From the NCBI RefSeq assembly GCF_000166195.2, contig NZ_CM001403.1:4978432-5042431 (forward strand): a stretch of DNA of 64,000 bases. Direction: 5' to 3'. Made by a program: the position numbers and the translations under genes. The DNA is from Mucilaginibacter paludis DSM 18603. GTDB lineage: Bacteria; Bacteroidota; Bacteroidia; Sphingobacteriales; Sphingobacteriaceae. The notes below the pieces were generated by a model. The model ran no database searches. It had not been told where the DNA came from and worked only from the letters and a program-made list of their open reading frames with translations. Shown here piece by piece: positions 53,183 to 60,468 of this stretch (position 1 is the first letter of the stretch; every line of letters starts with the position of its first letter).

Positions 53183-53680
53183 TCAATAACCGCCAGCGCG
53201 GTATACACCGAATAATTTGTTTATTTCTTTTTCGCGATAAGCAAATATGTTTTTTACTTCTTTTTCAACGAGTACGGCGTTTGCTATCTGGCCTATAATG
53301 CCGTAGGGGATGGCATAGGTTAAAATATCCGTCATATGTACGCCGCCTTTTATCTCTTTAAAATGATGTTCGTGGTGCCACATGGCATAAGGGCCTGTGC
53401 GTTGTTCATCAATAAAGTATTCCAAATCTTTTACGTGGGTAATTTCGGTTACCCAATTCATTTTGATACCCAATACTGGTGACACCTTATAGGATATCAG
53501 CATACCAGGATACATCTTGGTGTCGGCAGTGAAATCAGATGTAATTTCAAAATTCATTTTCGCCGGGGTAATCTTTGAGAGATTGAGTGGCGACGAAAAA
53601 AAGTTCCATGCTTCGGCTAAGGGAATAGGAAGGTTATGCTCAAATTTAAAATGATATGTTTTCACCTTGCGGTAACACAT
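53183..53680 (-). CDS. SRPBCC-family protein
   Basis: A 165-residue protein with the START/SRPBCC ligand-binding fold. It begins with a strand and the segment LPIPLAEAWNFFSSPLNLSKITPAKMNF, then GMLISYKVSPVLGIKMNWVTEI and a C-terminal helix (NAVLVEKEVKNIFAYREKEINKLF). This matches the cell-division-inhibitor/cyclase-like subgroup of unknown function. It has no signal peptide. Its stop codon lies within a short ACTCAATAACC repeat whose inverted copy is at 52986-52996. The gap to the esterase shows nothing else. Confidence 0.82.
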   Translation of the reverse strand: MCYRKVKTYHFKFEHNLPIPLAEAWNFFSSPLNLSKITPAKMNFEITSDFTADTKMYPGMLISYKVSPVLGIKMNWVTEITHVKDLEYFIDEQRTGPYAMWHHEHHFKEIKGGVHMTDILTYAIPYGIIGQIANAVLVEKEVKNIFAYREKEINKLFGVYRAGGY

Positions 53681-53819
53681 CGGATTGAAAATTGTTTTGA
53701 TTTTTTTAGATAAAATTTAAGCGATAATCTATCTTAAAATAAGGCGGTTGAAGGATAAATATCCCTTACCTCACTGAAAAGTGAAATTAAACGATTAAAT
53801 AAATAATCGCCTCGGGGTA

Positions 53820-54293
53820 TTACTGCACCATTTTGTTTGCGCAGTACGAGCTGGCAAAAGCTTCAGGCTTGGCTTTAAATACAAAGCCCATGCTTAAGAT
53901 ATAACCCATAGCTTCGTGTAAGGCCTGGTTTGATTTAAACATCGGGTTGGTATTGATGTCGGCATGAACCTCCAGGTCAACATCATACAAGTCGAGCAGG
54001 TCGCATAATTTGTAAGCAATGTCGATTGACTTTTGCACTTCGTTCAGCATCCGCTCCTTAATGGTCATTTTTTGCGATGTGCGTTCCTGGTGGATAAACA
54101 TAAAGCCGCCTCGTTGCTCACGTAAAAACACAATAACGGTGGCAAAGTCTGTTATCGCCCCTTTTACCTGAGAATCCGTGCCGATACAAACTTTTAACTT
54201 GTTGCCAAGGTTGGCTTCTCTTTCAATAGCTTTTTCAACTTCTTCGATAATGGGCAATTGGATAATCTCGCCGCTAAATTTTCTCCAAGTCAT
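53820..54293 (-). CDS. YkuK-like ribonuclease H-fold protein
   Basis: About 157 residues from the ATG at 54293 (MTWRKFSGEII, the usual family start); the frame extends ten residues further. It has the DUF458/YkuK pattern: KVCIGTDSQVKG with the first acidic residue, then a strand-rich core, DLEVHADINTNPMFKSN and a C-terminal region GYILSMGFVFKAKPEAFASSYCANKM. An RNase H-like fold is expected; the activity and role are not known. Monocistronic. Confidence 0.82.
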   Translation of the reverse strand: MTWRKFSGEIIQLPIIEEVEKAIEREANLGNKLKVCIGTDSQVKGAITDFATVIVFLREQRGGFMFIHQERTSQKMTIKERMLNEVQKSIDIAYKLCDLLDLYDVDLEVHADINTNPMFKSNQALHEAMGYILSMGFVFKAKPEAFASSYCANKMVQ

Positions 54294-54520
54294 ACTATGA
54301 TGGTGGTTTTTAAGCAAACCCAAACTAGGTTTACTAAAGTTAAGGCTTAAGTATTCAATATCATGTAATCTTAGTGTGATTTATTTGTTAACATCTTCTT
54401 TAATATCAACACTTTAATTCATTTTTGGTTGCGAACAATCATCCCCATGCTTTTTAAAGTTTATATTTTGTCGCCCGTATGCGTTATGCAAACAAATTCG
54501 TTAATTAGGTATTATAGATT

Positions 54521-54528
54521 TATTTTTG
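54521..54528 (+). promoter_or_regulatory. -7 promoter box of the first DUF4397 gene
   Basis: TATTTTTG fits TAnnTTTG, 9 bp before the ATG. Confidence 0.45.
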
Positions 54529-54537
54529 ACGTGAATA

Positions 54538-55212
54538 ATGAATATAAAACCCTGGTCGTACTTATTGGCAGCATCGTTTGCGGTGGGCTCAATTTTGTCG
54601 TGCAATAAAAATAACAGCGATTTAGTCGAAATCCCGGCAACACCCGGAAAGGTGGCTTTTTATAATTTGATACCAAACTCAAGTGCTATCAATATGTATG
54701 TGAATGGTACGCGGCAAAACAGCAACAGAATAGATTATGAGTATTCGTCGGGATATATGAGCATCGCACAGGGGCAGCAACTCATATCGTTTAAATACGA
54801 CGATACACGCAATGATGTTTTTACACCAGGAGTTAATATCAATATACCTGCAGGTAACACTACTATTTTTGTTGCTGGAAAATCAGCATCCGATCTTATT
54901 TATAGCAGGGATACCGCCGTGGTAGATACCTTGAGTTATAAACCCAAGTTCAGGTTTATCAATGCCTCTTCGGACTCGCCTGCTTATGATGTAAGCATAA
55001 ATAAGGTATCAATAACAAAACAGGCTTATAAATCAGTATCGGCGTTTAACAGGGTTGATACCGGTAAAGTAACCTTAAAAGTAAATGTATCGGGTACAAG
55101 CACCAGTTTATTAAGCACCCAAATAACTTTGCAGGCCAGTACTATTTATACAATGTATTTGTATGGTTCGTATAAAGGCTCGGGCCTTACTTATAATTTA
55201 AGAGTTAATTAA
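54538..55212 (+). CDS. DUF4397 lipoprotein
   Basis: A 224-residue lipoprotein: signal peptide ending ILSCNKN. The mature part has two related beta units, each with VAFYNLIPNSSAINMYVNG- and FRFINASSDSPAYDVSIN-like sequence, the mark of DUF4397. The fold is expected to be a beta-sandwich on the outside of the cell; the function is unknown. A second member of the family follows 38 bp downstream on the same strand, and a third lies 2 kb on. Confidence 0.85.
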   Translation: MNIKPWSYLLAASFAVGSILSCNKNNSDLVEIPATPGKVAFYNLIPNSSAINMYVNGTRQNSNRIDYEYSSGYMSIAQGQQLISFKYDDTRNDVFTPGVNINIPAGNTTIFVAGKSASDLIYSRDTAVVDTLSYKPKFRFINASSDSPAYDVSINKVSITKQAYKSVSAFNRVDTGKVTLKVNVSGTSTSLLSTQITLQASTIYTMYLYGSYKGSGLTYNLRVN

Positions 55213-55250
55213 TAAATTTTAGCGCAACATAGTTGTATTTTAAATATCAA

Positions 55251-55973
55251 ATGAATAATAAGCTGAATAACTTATATCTGTTGCTGGCATTGGTGCTCAT
55301 TATACCTGTAATTTCATCATGTGGTAACGCCGGTAATGTAGTTAATCCTACCGGAACAACCACCAAGATAGCCATCATTAATACCAGCCCGGATGTGGGG
55401 CCAATTGCCGCCTTTATCAATAATATTCAATTGGGCTCAACCAGTACCGTTACCGCTTCAAAAACGTATTTCCGATATTCCAGTACCCCGGCATACTACA
55501 GTATAGGTTCAGGGGCATTAACCATACAGCTGCGGGCCTATCCTAATACCGGCCTAACCAGCGAGATTGATACCATTGTGGTGAATAAAAGTTATTCCTT
55601 GTTTTTAGTAGGTTTAAATTCCACTAATAGCTTAAGTACTATATTTACCGTTGATACTTCATCAGTACCCACCCAGGGGCGCGGAAAAATCAGGTTCATC
55701 AATGCATCTCCCCTTACACCCGCGCTGGATATGTTGGCCAACGGAACTACGGCTTTTACCAAAATGACCTATAAAAAAGTATCCGGATATGTGGAAGTGC
55801 CCGCCGGTATTTACGATTTTAAAATTACTGCTACAGGCGCCCCAGCCAGCGTATTAACCGACCTGTCGCGTATTACCGTTCAAGATGGGAAGCTTTACAC
55901 TTTGTTTACCAAAGGTTTGGTGGGGCGCACAGATACCGCTGCCTTGAGCCTGAATGTGATAACTAATAAATAA
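55251..55973 (+). CDS. DUF4397 lipoprotein, second paralogue
   Basis: From the ATG at 55251 the protein has 240 residues; the longer frame starts with a TTG and adds six residues before the signal peptide. The lipobox is VISSCGN. Two DUF4397 units are seen: KIAIINTSPDVGPIAAFINN and KIRFINASPLTPALDMLANG, with YVEVPAGIYDFKITATG. It is very likely co-transcribed with the first DUF4397 gene. Confidence 0.85.
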   Translation: MNNKLNNLYLLLALVLIIPVISSCGNAGNVVNPTGTTTKIAIINTSPDVGPIAAFINNIQLGSTSTVTASKTYFRYSSTPAYYSIGSGALTIQLRAYPNTGLTSEIDTIVVNKSYSLFLVGLNSTNSLSTIFTVDTSSVPTQGRGKIRFINASPLTPALDMLANGTTAFTKMTYKKVSGYVEVPAGIYDFKITATGAPASVLTDLSRITVQDGKLYTLFTKGLVGRTDTAALSLNVITNK

Positions 55974-56000
55974 AAGTATCGGATTGATACGGGATATTTA

Positions 56001-56008
56001 TATTTTTG
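56001..56008 (+). promoter_or_regulatory. -7 promoter box of the DedA gene
   Basis: TATTTTTG lies 23 bp before the TTG start codon and supports that start. Confidence 0.45.
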
Positions 56009-56031
56009 CCACTTAACTAATCTTAACTGTT

Positions 56032-56682
56032 TTGGAATTTATCAAAAGCCTTATCGATTTTATACTGCATATTGACAAGCACCTGGCTGCTATTACAAGT
56101 ACCTACCAGGGTTGGACCTACCTGATTCTGTTTGCGATAATATTTGCCGAAACCGGTTTTGTGGTAACACCTTTTTTACCAGGCGACTCGTTATTGTTTG
56201 CTGCCGGCGCACTGATAGCAGGCGGTAAATCGGGCCTTGATATTTATATTATGGCTTTGCTTTTAGTTGTTGCAGCTTTTGCTGGCAATACCGTTAATTA
56301 TGAGTTGGGTAAATTTTTAGGGGTAAAGGTATTTAAGGCCGACAATAAGATATTAAAGCTCGAGTACTATTTAAAAACCAAGGCCTTTTTTGATCAACAT
56401 GGCGGTAAGGCAGTTATCTTCAGCAGGTTTTTACCTATCATACGTACCATAGCACCATTTGTAGCCGGCGTTGGCCGCATGCCTTTTTTACGTTATAGCT
56501 TATATAACATTATCGGCGGTTTAGCATGGGTTATCAGTTTTTTAATGATCGGGTACTTTTTTGGTAATATCCCGGTGGTGAAGAAAAATTTCACTATTGT
56601 GGTTTTGGCTATCATATTACTCTCCGTAGTTCCGCCAATTTACGCGGCAATAAAAAACAAATCAGCTGGCAAAGCCGCTTAA
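56032..56682 (+). CDS. DedA-family membrane protein, TTG start
   Basis: A 216-residue membrane protein with about five hydrophobic segments. Hallmarks of DedA are FAETGFVVTPFLPGDSLLFAAGAL, AFAGNTVNYELGKFLG, FSRFLPIIRTIAPFVAGVGRM (read in parts) and WVISFLMIGYFFG. The family carries undecaprenyl phosphate or other lipids across the membrane. An in-frame stop lies at 56014, and no ATG comes before the conserved region, so the TTG is the start. It lies between DUF4397 genes. Confidence 0.92.
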   Translation: MEFIKSLIDFILHIDKHLAAITSTYQGWTYLILFAIIFAETGFVVTPFLPGDSLLFAAGALIAGGKSGLDIYIMALLLVVAAFAGNTVNYELGKFLGVKVFKADNKILKLEYYLKTKAFFDQHGGKAVIFSRFLPIIRTIAPFVAGVGRMPFLRYSLYNIIGGLAWVISFLMIGYFFGNIPVVKKNFTIVVLAIILLSVVPPIYAAIKNKSAGKAA

Positions 56683-56699
56683 TCTACGGTTATTAAACT

Positions 56700-57662
56700 T
56701 TATTTTATCGGGCGGGGTATAACTTTACCTTGCTTATAAAGTAGTTGTTCGTTGTCGGCCTGCATTGTGCTTGCCGGGCTGTTGGTCTTGTCAATCAGTG
56801 TATTCAAATCGGGTTGGCCTGCATCAACCCAGGCTGAAAACCAAAAGCAGCCAATCTCTAAAATTGCGGCCCTCATTTGCCGTTCAATCATCCCGTGCAA
56901 TGCTTTTTGGTATGCAGCTGAATATTCAACCGAATAATCTTTATAGCTTTTTCCGTTGCGTTTAACCATCTGGTATTTTTTATCTGCAGGGAACGCTGCG
57001 CTTAGTTTTCGTTCAAAAATCAAAACCGAATCTACACACCTAAAGGTTCGGCGGCTAATTCTCCATGCTTCTTTAAGCGGGCTTTGTACGTAGTGGGCAC
57101 GGCCAACGTTGTAATGGTAACTGTCACCAAATAATTCGGGTATACGTGTTTCCCAAAGTGCGTGTATACCGGTTTGGTTGCTTAGCTGCCCATTGTAATT
57201 CTCCGTCATGTGCAAGGGCACGTGGGCATCGGCAATGTAATGCCCCAGGTTGGCTGATGTTCTTAATATGGCAATTGTATCCCTGGTTTTAAACGCTCGC
57301 ACCAGCTTGTAATAATAATGTTGAATAGTCCAGGGTACGGTACCATATTTATCAATGCTATCGGCAGAGTATTGTCTTTCTGCCTCGGCCCAGCGTTGCG
57401 GCATTCTATCAAAAGGCTTTTTACCATAATGGTCGGCATCGAAAAAATGGCGTGGCCCCTCGGTGGAATCAACGTAACGCTTTTTGTCGGGATCTACGGC
57501 ATGCTCGGTGATAAAATCAATATTGGCCTTGTAAAAGCCAGCCATAGCTTTAGGTAAAGTAAAAACAGCAACGCGGTTGATGCGTTTATGAGCAAAAAAT
57601 CCCCAGGATGAACACACAATTAAAACGATGCCGCCCGAAAGTGAAAGTATAAATCGCTTCAT
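56700..57662 (-). CDS. Zinc-dependent phospholipase C / P1-nuclease-like protein
   Basis: A 320-residue exported protein with a signal peptide (MKRFILSLSGGIVLIVCSSWG). The metal ligands of the family appear in order: W and H in WGFFAHKRINR, H/D in PRHFFDADHYG, H and D in LGHYIADAHVPLHMTENY, and H/E in IHALWETRIP. This pattern is shared by zinc phospholipases C and S1/P1 nucleases. The exact substrate cannot be told. The signal peptide is not followed by a lipobox. It converges with the DedA gene 18 bp away. Confidence 0.85.
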   Translation of the reverse strand: MKRFILSLSGGIVLIVCSSWGFFAHKRINRVAVFTLPKAMAGFYKANIDFITEHAVDPDKKRYVDSTEGPRHFFDADHYGKKPFDRMPQRWAEAERQYSADSIDKYGTVPWTIQHYYYKLVRAFKTRDTIAILRTSANLGHYIADAHVPLHMTENYNGQLSNQTGIHALWETRIPELFGDSYHYNVGRAHYVQSPLKEAWRISRRTFRCVDSVLIFERKLSAAFPADKKYQMVKRNGKSYKDYSVEYSAAYQKALHGMIERQMRAAILEIGCFWFSAWVDAGQPDLNTLIDKTNSPASTMQADNEQLLYKQGKVIPRPIK

Positions 57663-57957
57663 TGATGTAAATATGCAAATTGTTTAGTTAACGTGGAGCT
57701 TCATCTTTAACATGCACTGCCTTTAACACGATAAGGCGCTCAAACAGATCAGTTGTTTACAAAAATGGATAGTATATTATCCACTCAACACACTTAGTTT
57801 CAAAATTGGCTTGAAAAATTGCCGCGATTTGTGTTTTTTAAAAATGGAATTTAAGCGGCAATGAGTCAATCGTTTGCATTGCTTTAAAGTGCAAATAATA
57901 AACCAAGATGAAATTTTGGTGTGGTTGTTGGGGTTGGGGATTAAAATTGATAACAAT

Positions 57958-58638
57958 ATGAAAACATTAATTCACAAAACAACCCTTTTAGCTTCATGCG
58001 TTTTAGCTATATTTATTTCTTCGTGTACCAAGGATAACGACAATGTTGTAAAAGCAAAAGTTCAATTGGTTAATGCCAGTCCTGATGCCGGTGCATCAAA
58101 TTTATATGTTAACAGTAGCCAAACTAACACAAGCAAGGTTGCCTATGGTACAGCCTCCGGGTATTCGGACGTCAACATAGGTAATGGGCAAACGGTAGAA
58201 GTTAAATCAACAAGCGGATCTACTCTGGCCAGTACAACTTCAGATTTTGATGCCGGTACAAACTATTCAGTTTTTTTAACCGGTCAGTCCAGCGCAAGTA
58301 ATTTATCGGCCATTGTTACTAAAGATGATCAAACAGCGCCATCATCCGGAAATGTTAAAATCAGGTTTGTAAATGCGGCTTCCATTTCTCCGTCCATCGA
58401 TTTAACAAGTAGCGGGTCGGTATTTTTTTCGGCACAATCTTATAAAGCAGTTACTGCTTATGTTGAAAAACCTGCCGGTGCTTATGTATTTAAGTTAAAC
58501 ATAGCAGGTTCGTCTACAGCCCTGGTTACTACCCCATCTATCACGCTGCAAAGCGGTAAAATATATACTATTTTTGCCAAAAGTTTGTTAGTTAGCGGTA
58601 GCCTGGTGTTAGATGCAGCTGTTATTGCCAATAACTAA
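57958..58638 (+). CDS. DUF4397 lipoprotein, third paralogue
   Basis: From the ATG at 57958 (MKTLIHKTTLLASC) the protein has 226 residues. The longer frame from 57874 adds 28 residues with no secretion sense. The lipobox is FISSCTK. DUF4397 units: VQLVNASPDAGASNLYVN and KIRFVNAASISPSIDLTSSG, then AYVEKPAGAYVFKLNIAGSS. It resembles the second paralogue most closely at the C-terminal unit. It is separated from the other two by DedA and the phospholipase-like gene. Confidence 0.85.
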   Translation: MKTLIHKTTLLASCVLAIFISSCTKDNDNVVKAKVQLVNASPDAGASNLYVNSSQTNTSKVAYGTASGYSDVNIGNGQTVEVKSTSGSTLASTTSDFDAGTNYSVFLTGQSSASNLSAIVTKDDQTAPSSGNVKIRFVNAASISPSIDLTSSGSVFFSAQSYKAVTAYVEKPAGAYVFKLNIAGSSTALVTTPSITLQSGKIYTIFAKSLLVSGSLVLDAAVIANN

Positions 58639-58802
58639 GTATGCGAAGCAAAAGTTGAATAATTTATTCCCTATTTATAGTCGCTTTACAGCATCGAGTG
58701 TATAAGCAAATAGAGAATAGCTTCCATTGTAATGATGCTCAACATAAGTGAGATACAGTTTACAGGTAGTTATCCTGATAATGGAAATATTTTGAAATTG
58801 AT

Positions 58803-58833
58803 TTTGTTGTTTTAAAATAAGTTTCTATATTTG
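58803..58833 (+). promoter_or_regulatory. Promoter of rpsT
   Basis: TTTG (58803-58806) and TATATTTG (58826-58833) are 19 bp apart, a full match to both Bacteroidota elements. The ATG is 36 bp downstream. Confidence 0.7.
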
Positions 58834-58869
58834 CAGTCCTTAAAACAGAACGAATAATAGCTATAAGAA

Positions 58870-59124
58870 ATGGCAAATCATAAATCATCCATAAAAAGAA
58901 TCAGGTCTAACGCTGCGAAGCGTTTACGCAACAGGTATCAGGCAAAAACCACCAGAAATGCCATCAAAAGATTAAGAAGCACTACAGCCAAGGCAGAAGC
59001 AGCTCCTCTTTTATCTAAAGTAATTTCTATGCTTGATCGTTTAGCTAAAAAGAACGTTATTCATAAAAACAAAGCTTCAAATAACAAGTCTAAGTTAACC
59101 AAGTTTGTTAACGGCTTAGCTTAA
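58870..59124 (+). CDS. rpsT: 30S ribosomal protein S20
   Basis: An 84-residue, very basic, all-helical protein. The start MANHKSSIKRIRSNAAKRLRN and the segment KNVIHKNKASNNKSKLTKFVN are typical of S20. It binds 16S rRNA in the small subunit. A strong promoter and a terminator enclose it as a single-gene unit. Confidence 0.97.
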   Translation: MANHKSSIKRIRSNAAKRLRNRYQAKTTRNAIKRLRSTTAKAEAAPLLSKVISMLDRLAKKNVIHKNKASNNKSKLTKFVNGLA

Positions 59125-59148
59125 TTTACATACAGCTTTAAATAGCTT

Positions 59149-59187
59149 AAAAATAGCGATGGGTTTAAATACTCATCGCTATTTTTG
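59149..59187 (+). terminator. Intrinsic terminator of rpsT
   Basis: Perfect 13-bp stem AAAAATAGCGATG / CATCGCTATTTTT with a 12-nt loop, ending in T residues. Confidence 0.93.
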
Positions 59188-59240
59188 TTTTGCTCCATAT
59201 TTTAAATAGCTTTAAAGCATAAAGCTAAACCATAAACACA

Positions 59241-59939
59241 GTGGAGTATTACGAAGGCAAGATCAGTATCAAAGCATGGGCCGAAGAGGATCGCCCGCGC
59301 GAAAAATTGATTGGGCAGGGCAGGCGAAATTTAACCGACGCGGAGTTGATTGCTATATTAATTGGGTCTGGAAGCAGGGATGAATCAGCTGTTGAGTTAA
59401 GTAAGCGTATTCTGCATCATTATAAAAATGATTTAAATGCTTTAGGTAAAGCATCAGTTGCCGAGTTATGTAAGTTTAAAGGCATCGGCGAAGCCAAAGC
59501 GATATCAATTGTAGCTGCGCTGGAGCTTGGCCGCCGCCGCGATGATACCGAAGTTAAGGCGATAGAGAAAATTGGCAGCAGCCGTGATGCCTACCAGTTA
59601 TTTTATCCTTTACTGGCCGATTTAAATCACGAAGAGTTTTGGATTATGCTGATGAATAAAGGGAATAAAATAATAGGTACCCACCTGATCAGCAAAGGTG
59701 GTTTAGCTACAACTATTGCCGATCCGAAAATTATTTTCCAGATATCCCTTGAGCACCATGCGGCTTCGGTTATCCTGGCCCATAACCATCCCTCAGGCAA
59801 TTTAAAACCAAGTGCCGAAGATCTCAGTCTCACCAAAAAAATAATCGCCGGAGGGAAACTGCTGGATATTACGATTTTTGATCATATCATTATAACTGAT
59901 CAAGCTTATTACAGCTTTGCTGATGAAGGTGTGTTGTGA
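59241..59939 (+). CDS. radC: RadC/JAB-domain protein (UPF0758), GTG start
   Basis: A 232-residue protein with a GTG start (MEYYEGKISIKAWAEEDRP). The N-terminal helix-hairpin-helix part has CKFKGIGEAKA. The C-terminal JAMM metalloprotease-like domain has EFWIMLMNKGNKII and the metal motif HNHPSG with the Asp eight residues on (SAEDL). The name comes from an old link to DNA repair that is not firmly supported; the activity is unknown. Common in both core and accessory DNA. Confidence 0.93.
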   Translation: MEYYEGKISIKAWAEEDRPREKLIGQGRRNLTDAELIAILIGSGSRDESAVELSKRILHHYKNDLNALGKASVAELCKFKGIGEAKAISIVAALELGRRRDDTEVKAIEKIGSSRDAYQLFYPLLADLNHEEFWIMLMNKGNKIIGTHLISKGGLATTIADPKIIFQISLEHHAASVILAHNHPSGNLKPSAEDLSLTKKIIAGGKLLDITIFDHIIITDQAYYSFADEGVL

Positions 59940-60163
59940 AAGGTTGATATGGAGGGAGATGTGTCCTTTGATATGAAGGGTTCCTGGAAAATGTCATCGC
60001 TATTTTTGGGGCTGGTCTGATCTGTTGCTTATCATGACGTTCGTTTAAGTGGTTGATTGTCAGTATTTTTTTTGCTTTGATAGTCACTGGTTCTTAATTT
60101 ATAGCCGGAGCCTTACTCAGTATGACATGCCTTTTTTAGTGCGCGCAAGCCGTCATCCTGAGT

Positions 60164-60337
60164 ATCCGGTCCGGCCAGCCGAAAAAAACTGGGATGACGT
60201 TTGAACCTTGTAGATTGTTAGGTGCAGAAAGAAAGTGCGCAAAAGCCCGACTGCAGTCAGGCCATTGCGCACTTTTCCTGTGCACTAATGTAGATCACGA
60301 AATTCCAAATGTCATCCCTGTTTTTCCCCGGCTGGCA
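60164..60337. repeat. Nested inverted-repeat intergenic element
   Basis: Outer arms at 60174-60203 and 60307-60336 are inverted copies with a one-base gap and about 25 of 29 matches (core GGGATGAC). The inside holds an 11-bp stem AAAGTGCGCAA / TTGCGCACTTT (60232-60275) around an inner GACTGCAGTC palindrome. It takes up much of the 529-bp radC-pheT gap, which has no convincing gene. Confidence 0.75.
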
Positions 60338-60441
60338 TCATCTGTTACATTTAATGCAAAGCAATTAATCTTGTTTCTATTTCACGTGATTACATCTTCC
60401 ATAAAATGAATTGTCATCTTCAAATCTTCCATAAATAGACC

Positions 60442-60449
60442 TATCTTTG
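60442..60449 (+). promoter_or_regulatory. -7 promoter box of pheT
   Basis: TATCTTTG fits TAnnTTTG, 19 bp before the pheT ATG. Confidence 0.5.
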
Positions 60450-60468
60450 CGGTTCATTTTTTGCAAGC

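Noticed and set aside
52986..53191. 11-nt inverted pair GGTTATTGAGT/ACTCAATAACC as ends of a mobile element
   Set aside because: Arms are short and AT-rich, and the enclosed 185 bp shows no gene or target duplication.
60194..60409. 71-codon plus-strand frame before pheT
   Set aside because: Runs through the nested inverted repeat; the open frame is a by-product of the repeat.
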